A stretch of 64,000 bases of DNA, from positions 1 through 64,000 of the forward strand of contig JASANC010005424.1 of NCBI GenBank assembly GCA_030248135.1. The letters run 5' to 3'. The position numbers were made by a program, and so were the translations under genes. Shown one piece after another: positions 39,249-52,100 of the stretch (position 1 is the first letter of the stretch; every line of letters begins with the position of its first letter). Source of the DNA: Theristus sp. LFF4_11 (lineage: Eukaryota > Nematoda > Chromadorea > Monhysterida > Xyalidae). The notes beneath the pieces were generated by a model. That model was not told the origin of the DNA. It searched no databases and saw nothing but the letters and a program-made list of their open reading frames with translations.

Positions 39249-40229
39249 ATGCCGTGTCATTCCTGTTTCAGCCACTGTCGTGCGCCGAGTAACAGTTTCG
39301 AGTCGCATCTGTCGACGTCGCTTTCATCGCGGTCACGTGACACACCTCCGAATCAGCAACAACAACAGCACAACCAATCAGTGCTCGCACACCACAACCA
39401 CAATGATGATGATGACGAGGAAGAGCGCTACGAGACAGTGTGGGGCGGCGGGCGTGTGCCGATGCGCTCGTCCATTGGCGCCAGTTGCCGTCAGCATCGC
39501 CACCGTCAGCGCGCGTTGCCGCCAGTACGCCAGAGTCGGCCGCCGCCACCTGGCTGGGCACCAGCGCACATGCTGACTTCGTTGCAGCCGATCCGTCTGA
39601 GCAGTGCGCCGTGTGGCTCGGACGGGGGCAGCAGTGTGCTCTCGGTGTTGTCGCAGTCGTTGCCACGCAGCAGCACTCGCTCGGCAAGTGCCTGCAAACG
39701 AAAACAACGCGAACGCGCTGCCGGCCTCCTGACGGTCGCGGCCGATTCGAGTTCCGGCTCGATTGCGGCCAGCTTGCTGGAGGGTCAGTGGTTTTCTTGT
39801 TGGTCTCTTCCTTTTTTTCTGTTCCTTTGAGCTTGTTCTTTATCAGAAAGCAACAACGCGAACAAGACGGCATGCCAGCAGCGCAGCGTCAGCTGTCATC
39901 AGCGTCAAACGAGGAAATCGGTCGACTCGAAATTCAGAACTGAACGCGAAACGCCCGTGAACCCGGGTGAAGCGGGCGCAAATGATTTGGTGAACAAGGA
40001 AGCGGAGGCGTCCGTGTCTCATCAGCCGACTGACGAACTGCTGCTGATGGTGACCAGTGGCACTGGCAGCGAGCAGCACTGCGCCAGTAAACCGATTGGC
40101 CTTCTGATTCCGAATCAGGCACACCAAAATCTGCGCTCGAGCGCCAGTCCAAGCAGTGCGTGTTTGAACAACGTTTCGTTGAAGCTGAAAGAGTACACGT
40201 TCACAACGACGCCCGAGACGACCGTGTGA
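39249..40229 (+). CDS. Hypothetical protein, 2 exons, about 305 residues, C-terminal PDZ-ligand-like tail
   Basis: I do not recognise the family. Exon 1 (39249-39783) stays open for 178 codons and ends at GTCAGT. Exon 2 (39847-40229) follows TTTATCAG in the matching phase and runs 127 codons to a stop. The product is serine-, glutamine- and histidine-rich, with a QQQQQ run, a DDDDEEE acidic run, a proline-rich PPPPGW patch and many arginines, so it is probably disordered. No signal peptide or membrane segment is visible. The last residues are ETTV, which fits a class I PDZ ligand (S/T-x-V). It could instead be the C-terminal part of a membrane protein whose upstream exons I could not find: the first exon also has a possible acceptor (TTTCAG at 39267-39272). 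Confidence 0.45.
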
Positions 40230-41339
40230 TGACTGGAACGCAACGTGCACGCTCGGTGGTTGCTTTGTTGAATTGCTGTTGTTTGGCGTCGTTTTGCGTT
40301 CAACCGACCATTTATTGTATGACCACGTACTGTTTCAGTCTGGAAATATCGTGTGTCGTTGTTTTTGTCATATCGATCTGTGTTCAATTGTGGCCCTCTA
40401 ATTGCGGCCTGGAGAGTTGCGGTTCGCTCACTGCGGCCCGTTCGACCCGGGCCCAGGGAAATTATCCGGTCCGGCGAATTTTTCCCAGCACGAGCACTAG
40501 CAAACCATCTGTAGTGATTTTTCTTTGATCTTTGATGAATCCAAAAATTACCACAATGTATAAAAACGCGGCAAAACAATTTATCGATTTGACTGATTTT
40601 TTTTTATTTTTGCAGTCATTTTATATCTGCGATTGCCATGACTGATTTGCGATAATTTGCGAAAAAAATCATTCCTTCCAGCAGTTTATTTTTCGTGCTA
40701 GAAAAAAGTTCGCGTCTCGTCGGGCCAGAATCAAACGGGCTGCAACTCTTCAGTCGAAATGTTGCGGGCCGCATGTAGCACATCAAGCGTCGTACGCAAG
40801 TTTTGTTTACATTGAACGTTCCTGCAATCCAGCGAGATTATTGTTGTTCTTCTGTTGACAGTTGAGTACCGGAGTTCTATTGATTTGACTTTTTGTGTGC
40901 TGTCAGATGGACCCAAAACTGATATCGTCATGTTGTGCGATGAAGTTCTCATTGTTTTCAAAACGTACTTTTTCATTTTTTTCTCTGAAAAACTGCAGCA
41001 ACTTTCGATTGAGCTTCACACAGACACAGCCCATTTTGGGCAGTTTGTTCTCAGCCTTCAACATGAGAAATCATGAGCTTCTGCCTGATTTCATTGAATA
41101 CATCAGCAGTGCACCAGCAAATTCAAGTAGAAAATATATTTTTTATTCTTTCGTTTCTTTTGAGTTGTGTGTGTGTTTATCAGTGACTTTTTTCATCATT
41201 TTAACCGAAAACTGACAGTGATTTTGTAAATAAAAGAGCAAATCACGTTCTGACAAACATGATTGACTGCAGCTTTTTTGTTCACATTTTTTTAGTTTTT
41301 TTGGTCTTCGAAGAAAAACAAACGGAATATTATTCATAG
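40230..41339. other. Intergenic / unresolved 5' region of the fibronectin-III gene
   Basis: The missing first exons of the downstream FN3 gene, including a signal peptide, should lie here or further upstream. Candidate fragments after acceptors near 40860 and 40999 are short and not convincing. Confidence 0.3.
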
Positions 41340-44300
41340 CGGAAGTGTTGAAGCTGTAAACAGCGACACTATCAATGTCAAGTGGAAACTGATAACAAGT
41401 ACGTGCGCGAATGGTATCAATGAAAGTTGTGTTCGACCAAACGAATCAGTCAACGCAAAACGGTGGCTCCCATCTTCGGCAAACAAAGAACAGCATGGTG
41501 GAGTTGACACGGCGTTCTGGCAACATGCGCTGCGTTGCAACGGTGGCTGTGTTGCTGTTGTTACCGTATGGTGAGCTGTTCGTGCGCTTAATTTTGTTTG
41601 CATCGTTTGTAATAGTTCTGGTACACGCTCGTGTGCCGTACCACTGTGCACGGCTTCAAACTAGGACTTCATTGTCGTGCCACTGTTGCAGGGCACACCT
41701 TGGTCTATGACATCCGTGTCACTGAGCATTTGCTGACAGGCGTCCGACTCGGTTGGCAACATCAAGACGACACCAGCTCGCAACAGCAAGGTTGCTGAAA
41801 TCAGACTTTGAAAATAAGTTAATTTCAATTAATAAGTTGCATCGAACAACTGATTTTTTTATTTGTTGCTCCTCAAAAAACAAACTAACGATATCAAACT
41901 CTGATGGTTTGATGTTGGGGTAGATGGACGCTGTGCGTCCCGTGGGCCAGACCAATGCTGTCACTACAAAAACGGAACAGCCTCGCCCAGCCTGCCAGAT
42001 TGAATCTAGGGTAATTTCTTTTCGCTGCTTTTCCCGATGTCACATTCGTTGTGCGCTACCGTGCCTACGTGGAGTCCCGTGATCCATCGACGGCGACGCC
42101 GCCGCCGTGGCATTTGTTTGAGGCCCCGACAACTGCGGCGTACATTGCACCATTGACGCCACGAGCGACGTACGAGCTGCAGATTGCGCCCAAACTGCAT
42201 AACAGTGTGCGGTAAAAAAGCTGGAACAGATTAGAAATGCAGACTTTGCACAAATGAAGTTACAGGTCGGCGAATTTTCGTCGTTGTTTCGTTTCACGGT
42301 GCGCGATCCATCCGAACCGATTGTGCACTTGACAAAGGTGCGTAATTTTGTTGCATACGCTGCTTCCGTCGATTCACTGTTGCTTGAATGGCAGTACGAC
42401 GTTGACGCTATACCAGAACGACCGGATGAAAGTTGGTTGGATTGATTAAGTTTATTATCAACTTCTCAATTCGTCCCCAATCTTTCTTCTTTGACCTTTC
42501 GTTTGAAACTCCGCGCAAATTTCACGTTTTCAAAATTTTCGCTTTTCCGATTTATATACAGGGAACATGCTTAACATGCATGCATTGGTATTTTCTTTAT
42601 TTTTAGGCCTGTATTTTGTCGTTGAATATGAACTGGACGGTCAAATAAGACGAGCATTCACGGAACGGGCAAACGGTGGAATTGTTGTTCAGTCGTTGCA
42701 ACCCGGAGCAACGTATCAGTTCAGTTTACGGGTGCAGTTCAACCCAACTGAGCGCTCTGAGCCGGCCACGTTCAGTGCAACGCTGCCACGAATTGACCGA
42801 ACGGGAGTGCTGCTTGACTTTGACACGTCCGAAATCGTTGGACATTATGAAACGGAGTCATTTGTCACGGTCTCAAATGTTGGCATACAACGGTTAGCAG
42901 GCGACGGTGTCACGCAAGTTGCTGTTACTTGGCAAACGCCGCCCTCGAAGAAGCGCTTTGTTGAGGGTGAATTGTTTTTGTTTGACATTCGCTTTCCTTC
43001 TGTTTTCCATGCATGGTTTCACAAATAAATCCATTCTTTCACAGGTTACTTTGTCTACTACGCCAACAGAAGAACCGACAGCAGACAAATAACGCCGAGT
43101 GAATGGAAGAAAGTTTGGACGACAACAACAACAGCACACTTGACCAACCTTCGCCCGGCCACCGGTTACGCGTTCAGGGTGTTTGTGAAGTTACGACAGT
43201 TGCAGACGCTCTTGACTGACCGGTTGACGTACTATTTCAAAACTGCGCAAGGTGACCGTGTCAAATGAATGATTTTGATTGTGATTTCATTTTATGAAGA
43301 AATTTTGCGTTTTGTGAGCTTCAACACCATACAATTGCAGCGCAATTGATTGATGATGCTACCGTTCAGTTTGAACCTCCCCTATGGACGACCCTGGTTC
43401 AGTGGACTTTGAAAACGTCGCCTTCTGCTGATTTGGAGAAAATAGCAGGTCATCAATCGAAATGTTCTCAACATCATCTTTTTACTTCGATTTATTGCCC
43501 TTAGAAACTTGGTTCGTCTTTGTGTAGGTTATGAATTTTTCTACACGACCGATCCTAGTGCCCCAAAAAGTGAGTGGAACAACAAATCGACCACTGGTGT
43601 TGACAGGCGACGTGTCCGACTGAGCGATCTCGCATCAAACACAGAACACACGTTTCGCATCGATGTGCTCACAGCATTCGGCACTCGCATCAATGCCACC
43701 AAAATGTACACGTTCAAATCCGTCGGTGAGTTTATCATAATGATTTTTTTCCATTCTTTCGTCTTTCTCTTTAAAAACGTGTAACGTGTAATGTGTAACG
43801 TGTAAAACTTGCTTTCAAAATAGTCCTTGAATGCTGATATCTCACATCAGACTTAGAACGGGTGCGACTTCAACCGATTGCGGTGGCCTATCGAAATGTG
43901 GCGCCAGACACGTTGGAACTCAACATAGAAATGCATGAAGATGTGGACATGACACAGATCACACGTGAGTAAAAAAGTGTTTCACAGAGAAGTGTTCTTA
44001 CAGTTGGGTTGTTCTTTTACTGTTTCACCATGGTGGTGATGCACGATCGTTTGCCGAAATATGGCGTGTTTTTTGGCGCTCTTTACTAATGCGTGGCCCA
44101 AGACAAAATGAATGGCCCATCGCAAAATGAATGGCCCATCGCAAAATGAATGGCCCTACACAAAATAAGTGGCCCAACACAAAATGAATGGCCCAACGAT
44201 TTGTATACATTCTTAAAAGTGATTTTTGATCTCAGGTTGCTTGCTATGGGTCGTTGTAGGTTCCTAATCCAAAGCCAAGCCTTTTGGATAAGGTGAAAAA

Positions 44301-45211
44301 TGTTGCTTGCAATGAGTCGTAGGTTCCTAAACCTACGTAATCCTAAGCCAAGCCTTTTTGATAAGGTGAAAAAGATCAATTTCACCTTATCAAAAAGGCT
44401 TGGCTTAGGTTTAGGATTAGGAACCTACAATGACTCATTGCAAGCAACATTTTCACCATAACCAAAAGGCTTCGCTTAGGATTAGGATTAGGTTTAGGAT
44501 TAGGAACCTACTCATTTTGCGATGGGCCACTCATTTTGCGATGGGCCATTCATTTTGCGATGGGCCATTCATTTTGCGATGGGCCATTCATTTTGCGATG
44601 GGCCATTCATTTTGCGATGGGCCATTCATTTTGCGTTGGGCCACGTAAAAGTAAAGAGCGCCTTTTTTGCATTTAGGCCATTTATTGTTGTATACGGACA
44701 ACGCAAAACTGTCAAACTGGAAAGGTATCATGTACGAGCATGATAGCCCTGTGAATCGGACGACTTTTACCCTGGGTAATCTGGAAGCAAACACGACTTA
44801 CTACGTACGCATGCTCGCAAGCATCGGCGAACGCAGTCCACCACTGGGACTACAGAATGTGTTCATCGTTAAAACAGGTTCTGCGGTTTGCATGGAAAAC
44901 TACTACTGGAAAAAAATTTGCTCAATCAGTTGCTGCATTTAGGTGACTTTGAGCGGCAGATGGCTTCAGTAGTGCTCCGCAACCACTCCAACCTTAAAAG
45001 TGTTCACGATACAAGCGAGAACACGGAGGAAATCGATGAGAATGTTCAAAATACAACTGAAGCAGTGCCCTCCGAACAGTTTTGTCTGCGTCGCTGTCGA
45101 ACAAACCACGATTGCACACGCACCGACGAACATTGTGTAACACTGCGCCGTAGCAAGCGGCGGTGTTTGTCAAATGAACTGATTGATGCTGCAAAGCGGT
45201 TCACCGATTAA
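41340..45211 (+). CDS. Tandem fibronectin type III protein, 5'-incomplete model, probably secreted
   Basis: At least five FN3 domains are each split by a central intron. Secure exons: 42243-42431, 42607-42966, 43045-43251, 43341-43448, 43528-43725, 43851-43964, 44677-44877 and 44943-45211. Every junction between them is phase 1, the classic FN3 arrangement. Each pair supplies the FN3 core, for example VTQVAVTW with YFVYYAN..LRPATGYAFRVFV. Less certain upstream pieces are about 41340-41542 (INVKWKL), 41692-41741 (HTLVYDIRV) and about 42030-42204 (FVVRYRAYV..W..TYELQI). The C-terminus is acidic, has NHS and NTT glycosylation sequons, and ends in a five-cysteine segment (CLRRC..HDC..EHC..RRC) followed by a stop. 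No transmembrane segment is seen. The precise family and the start are unknown. Confidence 0.8.
44075..44662. mobile_element. Foldback element of 588 bp inside an FN3 intron
   Basis: The termini GGCGCTCTTTACT and AGTAAAGAGCGCC are perfect inverted repeats. The arms pair further through GTGGCCCAA..AAAATGAATGGCCC and through AAAGGCTTGGCTTAGG-type words. It sits in the intron between exons 43851-43964 and 44677-44877 and ends 14 bp before the next exon. T-runs on both sides (TTTTTT) may be the target duplication but are not diagnostic. No coding capacity was seen. Confidence 0.8.
44515..44642. repeat. Minisatellite of about 21 bp (GCGATGGGCCATTCATTTT), six to seven copies
   Basis: Near-identical direct copies of GATGGGCCATTCATTTTGC lie head to tail in the right arm of the foldback element. 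Three or four complementary copies (AATGGCCCATCGCAAAATG) are in the left arm at about 44110-44190. The regular spacing has no unique spacers, so it is not CRISPR-like. Confidence 0.9.
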
Positions 45212-45440
45212 ACGTTTACATTCGAGCAGAATATGCACATGCAATGAAAACGTTTGTTTCAAAAACATCAAAATTTGCAGTTCCAATGTCAGACAAGCAA
45301 CTTTCGCAATTTTTTGTCTGTCTCATAAGCTCAAAATGTTTTAGGGGAATATCTACAATATGCACAAAATTATGCCGTGCAAAATGTCAGCGCAATCGGA
45401 GCACCCTGGGGTGGCACTGCCTGCAGAGCATCTCCAAGTG

Positions 45441-45446
45441 AATAAA
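45441..45446 (+). promoter_or_regulatory. Candidate polyadenylation signal AATAAA for the FN3 gene
   Basis: A canonical hexamer lies 230 bp after the FN3 stop codon on the same strand. Confidence 0.4.
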
Positions 45447-45965
45447 CCGAGTAGGTCGACCTAAAAATGATTTTTCGGAAACATAACTCCGAAACGAAAC
45501 AGTGTTTTTGAAACGATAACTCGTGTGCTATTCAGTTGAAAAAACGATGAATGTTTTTGCCACTTTTGGAAACAAAATACTGAATACCTTGGTGCTGCGC
45601 CGGTCGATTCGGCCTGAAATAGAAAGAAATGTTTTCTGGGTCAGAATTTTGCACTGATTTTCGATTTCGACGTGCTTTCGACGACACACCACAAAAGGTT
45701 GATGTACTATTGTGGTCTGAAGAGTTCCGCCCGAAGGTTCCGGCCGACAAATTATCTCTAGCACGAACAAATAAACCGCTTGACGTAGTCATACAACCAT
45801 CGCAAATCGCAAATATAAAAAAAGACCGCAACAAAACTAGCGAAATCTATTTTTAAAATTAACCAAAGTTTTTCTAAGCCTCATTAGCCAAGCCTTTTAT
45901 AAAAAGGCACGTCGGAAAACCTGATGAGTTTTGTTTGAAAAAAATTGTTTTGCCGTGATTTTATA

Positions 45966-46120
45966 CAGTCTAACTCCATAGCATGTCCAGCTAGCTAATT
46001 GGTTGGTGGTCACATGATGCATGGATTCTATGCAAACCAAACTCCGCCTCCACAGCAATCCATGCACAGAATGCATGCATCAACCAATGAGCTAATTCGA
46101 TATGTTATAGAGTTAGACTG
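45966..46120. repeat. MITE-like inverted repeat, 155 bp
   Basis: CAGTCTAACTCCATA at the left pairs with TATAGAGTTAGACTG at the right. The inner parts also pair (AGCTAATTGGTTG with CAACCAATGAGCT, and TGCATGGATT with AATCCATGCA). A clear target duplication was not found. Confidence 0.65.
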
Positions 46121-49100
46121 TGCATGGTGGTCATTTTTTGATTCATGATAGATCACGAAAGGCACTACAGTGGTTTGCTATCACTCGTGCTGAGAAATAT
46201 TCGTCTGGCCAAAATCGAACGGGCCGCAATTGAACACAGGTCCACAGAATGGTGGTGTACGAGGTAAACGAAAGGAACTGAACGGAACTGTGAATGATGA
46301 AGGTCGTTCAGTTTTCTTGTAATTTGAAGCAACAAATAAACGTCGCCACACTGTTTTTGTTTACTCGTCATATTACTGTGATCACCGCCTGTTTTTCGTG
46401 GCTGTCGACCAAGCGATAAACAAGCGTTGTTTCGACAGAGCCACAAGTTCAGCTTTCATGTCAGTTCGCTTGTGACGTCGCCGTCTGTGCGGTTCAAACA
46501 GAGTGTTTATGTGTGTGTGCAAAGTGCATGTGGCAGAGTGAGCACGCAGGCGACAGCGAGTGGCTGCCTGCAAACTTAGCAAAACGCTCCCGGCGGGCTC
46601 ACAGACGCGCGTTGCGTGCACATGCCATGCGGCCTTCATCACAGCGACACCCAAACTGCTCCGTGCTACAAGAAAACTCTTGGGCGCAACTAAGCGCCTG
46701 CTTGCTCGGATGCATGCTCGTTTTGCCCGTGCAATGCGCACAAAGTCTCTTGTAATGTCACGTTTGCCAGAGTTGTGCATGCTCGTCCATGTGTGTGTAT
46801 AACTGCATGTTCGACATTATTCTCGTCCTCTCCTTGCCTGTATCCAAAACCAGAGGCATCGTCAGCATGTGCGTTCAGTTGCTCAAGTTTATAAGCTGCT
46901 GCGCATACACGTACATGTGTATGTATGGACGGGCACCATTCGGATGCTTTTCATTTGGTATTAGCTGAATGAGTGCCCGCGCGCTAACACACATTTAAAA
47001 ATGTCTCTGCGTAATAAAAGTGTACGTGTGTGTGTGTTGTTACGAAATAGTTTATTTGGCGCTGTCGACCTCTTCGAGTGCATGCGTCTTGTATGCAGTG
47101 TCGATGGCACACGGCACTCGGCTGTTCACAGGCACACATGCATATTCAACTTTCATCACTTGCAAGCCGCCAGTGCAATGCCTTCTGTTTCTATTGCATC
47201 ACCAACGTGTGCATGTACATTGCATGTGTTGGTTTGCATGCAACTTCAACACTCGAACTACATCTGTGTACTCCATTGATGTGCGCCGCACATGCTCACT
47301 CATGTTCGCCTCATGAACGTGGCAGCAGTGGGCAGTGTTGCGCCGTGTTTTGATGATATTAAAAGCAGCGCCATCACGTGTCTTGCTGTTGCTTGTTATC
47401 GTCGGCTGCACACACACGCCACGCGCGAGTGTTATACGGTGTGCATTTATTATCACCATGCGCCTGTACATGCATATCCGGTCAGCGCAGCGTTTTCGAC
47501 CGCCACCGTCAGGCGGTCTTCTTGCAATTACATTTGCGGCGGCTGATGTAAAAGGATGAATATTTTTGTGACACTTGCACGCGCACGGACACAAACTTGC
47601 TTGTATGCCAACGTACTGCGTGCACGTGTGTACATGTATGTATGTATGTACATATAGCTCACTTTTGTATCGGCACACTGCTGCTAAAAATCGTCTTTCA
47701 AATCTTTTTACTTCGTACTGTGAGAACTTTTAGGCTTGACTTCTTAACGTCCACTTGAACACTGTGAACGCCGTTCCAGTGTTATACACGTCACTGTACA
47801 TGTGCACGTATGTGTGAGTTTAACCATTATTGAATGGGCATCAAATTATACGATGCATGCTTGCTGAAAAGTTACTGCAAGTGTGACAAAAACTCTGCTG
47901 AAATAGGGGGTGTTTTTTTTCAAGCGAACACATGATGTTCCACTTTGACGCACGAGCTTGTATTTCCCCAGGACTAAGCTTCAGCAATTACTTGTCAAGC
48001 GTGTTATAGGGCGCCATTTACACTTTATATGTAACTATGCAAAAACAATAAAAAAAAAACACCAACGTTCCCCTGATTTCGTTATTAATCGCAACTAATG
48101 AGCTGCGCTATTCGCTATCGTTACCGTTGTTGCTGACGATTATCATTTTATTATTGCCCCAATCAATATGCATATTGCGCCCTTAAACGCCTACAGCCCC
48201 AAGCGCATGTACATATGCATATATGTAGCACCATCCAGAAATTTTTGAATTCTCAAACATTTTACTTTGCTCTATAACATTTTTTAGAACAGAAGGAAAC
48301 TCGGGGGCCAGTTAGCAGAAAACCTAATTGGGAGGCGCTGCGGGTCTTCTCCTGCAAAGTTTTCAGCATTTTTTCTCAATGATGGGTTTAAATATTTGTT
48401 ATGCACAAGTGCAGTTGAAACGACTCCCGATTTGAGAACGAAGGGTCATGATGGACAAAAACTTGACAGCAACAACGTTCAGTATGGTAGTGTTTTTGCT
48501 GCTTATCAGCGCCGCACACTTGCAAAAAGACAACAGTTCAGACAAAAAGTCTGAGAGCTACGCTGCAAAGAAAAAAGGGTCATTGCGCCTGTGTTGACAG
48601 CCCTCAATACGGATGAATAGTGTGCATGTCATTCAAAAACAAATTTGCTTCATCTGCGAAACTGCACTCGTATCAGCAGACCAGCCTACTGTGCAAAGTT
48701 AGCTTGTTTTGTACTGCCCATCGCCAAGGCGTGCAATCTCGATTGGCCTTAGGAAACTGCCAAGAAGACAAAAACGGCAGAGAGAGGCGCACGTTCGCTC
48801 GGTGCAACAAGCCCATCGGGTCACAATCAAGCTCACTGACGACCACGGAACACAGCACACCGCGTGCATGTGCGTATTGCACGGACACATTGTTTTCATT
48901 GTTTTCTTTTGCGTTGTGCCCGTCATTTCCTCGACTCTTACGACGCATTATTGTTATGTATTTTGCAGAATATACACACGGATTCGACATACAGTTCGTT
49001 TGTTAAATCGAGCTCGTCTTCAACAACGACGCTAATATACCCCGTAGTGACGTAATTGTTCAAACTGTTTCGTGTTATGTACAGAGTGGTTTGGCTTGTT

Positions 49101-52100
49101 CTTTTGCGGTATTGATTGTTATAAAAGTTACAATGCACGGGCACAAAGTGCGTTGAAGATTTCTGCAATTATCAAAAAACACGCTGCACAGCATTTAAAG
49201 CTTGCGTGTTAAAGTTAATCCGAAATTACCGAGTATCATGATTATGTGAGCCATAGTTCTTGATCACTGTATCATACAGGCATAGCATAATTGCATGATT
49301 CATTGTATCATTATGTATCGTAGGGGTACTGGGCACTGAACAAGTTTAGATTCCAGTTCAGTTGACTTTAGTACAGCACAATCAAACCAGGGGTGTCATT
49401 AGGATTGAAAGAAACCTCATGGCTGCTTTCCGCGAGTTAAAACAGCGGCGCCCTGATGTCGCATTCTTGAATTTTGTGCTAAAAATACAAAACATGCACT
49501 TTAGAATGTGGAACGCAGGTGTATTTCGTATATCCAAGGGAACGTGGGGTACGTTCACATAGATGTACACTGTACATGTATTATGTGTGTTACGCATGAT
49601 TCTTGCTTTTTCAGCGATAAAAGCTGAAGAGAACTGAGTTCGTCATTGTGTGTATATTCAGTTAACTATTGCACGCAAACTAAGCATCAGCGTCTGTTTT
49701 TTGCTCAGTGTGCACACGATGCATACTGGCCATATACCGTGTATTTTTCTTCTGCCACCGACCACTGAACTGCGCTGGTTAGCTCCGTGTTTGCATTGAC
49801 GCAGTTTGAAAGCATAATTGAAAGGTCTATCACTTACATATGTGCATTACATCTTCATTTTCGTGGAGGCGTATAGTGCAGAACGGCACATGCATTCTGA
49901 TGACACTCATCATCATCAGATCTATGTATTACCGGCCAAAAGTATCAAAAGTGAACTGAATGTTATTTCCGGTTGCGGCACACTTCCACTGCCTGTTGCC
50001 TTCGGTCGCATGTAACGCATGCATTAATTCTGACGATGTGCTACACTCTGTGAAATGTTATCAACCGTAGTGCCTGCTCGTATCACATTCATGATCTTGT
50101 GCTTTTCGAATCAATCGGCCTCTGCTCGCATGATGACGCAATCACAGAACCTGCTCATACATTATATAGATACTTCCGGCTGCTCAGAAATTCTGACTGG
50201 CTGACCTTTTTTCATTGAGGGAACCTACGTGACTTCGATGTTTCCTGTAACTCGTTCTGCACATACTGTACGTGGTGCATTGTAATATTCACGGTTTAGA
50301 ACAACATCCGATCAATGGAAACTTGTTCTCTTTCTACGTCTGTACACGCATTGAGTAGCATAACTTAAAAAAACAGTAAACAGTGGATGTGGCATGCCCA
50401 CTGAGCCGGTGCTACAAACGCCCATCACACGAAGACACACGAAGCAGCCGTTACCGCTGCACACTGTTGCGTGAAGCAGTCCGTGAATCGTCTCGTACTG
50501 TTTTAGCAACTGAACTGGTAAATTCTCAATTTTCACAGAGACAGTTTGTTTTCGGGAACCACGCACCAAATTTCAAAATGAAACTGTTTTAGCACTCAGA
50601 CTTTCTGTGAATACCGTGGAGCTCACACATCTGTACAACTGGTTTACAATGTATAATCGTTGAATTTAACATTTTACACGCATAAACTACACAGCCGACT
50701 TCCGAACACGCACGTTTACCGCAAAAGAGAGCTCAAAAGTGGTTGCTCGTTTTTCGTCTTGGCAGAAAAATACGCAAAACTTTGTTGCTGTAAACTTTGG
50801 CACAAGCAGAATGTTATGTCAGAAACTGAAACGGACGAAACGAGTGACTGCGGGCAGCCAGCTGACAACAGCGCTCATTGGAGTGCGTGCTCGCTTCGTC
50901 ACCTTTGACATTGTTGCGGCAGCTCACGTACTTTGACGCAAAAACGTGCATACCCAGAAAACGTGGGCGGCAGCAATGTACGAATTTAGAAGTTTTGCCG
51001 AAATGCTCTGTTACTTCGTGCGACCGTTCGTGTCTATATGCGTTAACCTGTTGGTTGTCGGCCGCCGCTGCACACGCACTTTTTTTTGCACGCGCCACCG
51101 AAACACAGTGGCACATCTGCATCATTGTCGTTCGTTTGTGACGCATTGCAGCGCTGATATTGTAGTCGTTACATCAGTACCATTTATTCCATTATCGTTT
51201 ACAAAAATGCGACGACATTTTGGAAAACTACACATACAGACACTGATCTGCACACAAAACAAAAAAAAAACGCTTCTTGTCGGAGTTTTTCGCGAACGCT
51301 CTTTTTCATTTTCATACACGCACATTTTGTTGACAGCCGCTATTGTTTTTTTCATTTCATCTGTTGCATCTAACACCGGAAGTGTGCATCTTGTTTTTGT
51401 GTTTTAATTTTGCTTCAGCAGCGAGAGAGAAATTGTGTGCGTGATTGCCAGCTGCCCCGGTTGGTTTCAGTTTCACTCTCATCGGCTTGTGCGTTGCGTG
51501 CCACTAGAACTTTTCGCACTGAAAACATAAAAACACGCAGCGATGAGGAAGCTTTTCAAGAATCGTGCGCAGTGTCAAATGACATAAAGTCGCTTAGTTC
51601 TGGCTCGTGGCCACCATGTGTTTTCGTCTGTATAATTCAGTTGATTAGCATGGTAAACCACACAGACGGCATTGTCAAGCTAATCAGCGAATTTGGAGAC
51701 AGGGCCTGTGATAAGGGAACGTTTGCAGCACCCCAGCGAACAGCAGTGGCGTGTGGACGCTGTGCGCGCATCGGAAGCTGTTGATTGATTGAACGCACAC
51801 ATTCAACAACCGAGTGTCCTTTTGGCATATTGTTGCTTGTCGTCTTGTGAGCGTCTCAGCAGGCACAACACTGAGCGACAGGGCAGCCGGCTTAGCGCAC
51901 GCCAGGATGCGACCGACCACTCTGCGGCGGCCAACAGACGTGCTTGAGCGCTTTCGTTTGTTGTTGGTGTTGCGCAAAACGCAAATAAGGCAAGCAAACA
52001 TACACAATGTACGTGTAACACGGAGCACGTGAGTTTTTGAGCGCCCGAGAGTGTCTGTGGCGGCGCACAGCCCACAGTGCAAGCAATCGATGGCACGCAC

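Noticed and set aside
44515..44642. Regularly spaced 21-bp repeats considered as a CRISPR-like array
   Set aside because: The copies are contiguous with no unique spacers, and the locus is an intron of an animal gene.
46382..46780. A 132-codon minus-strand frame in the large intergenic interval
   Set aside because: Arginine/alanine-rich composition without domains or splice context. It is likely a chance frame.
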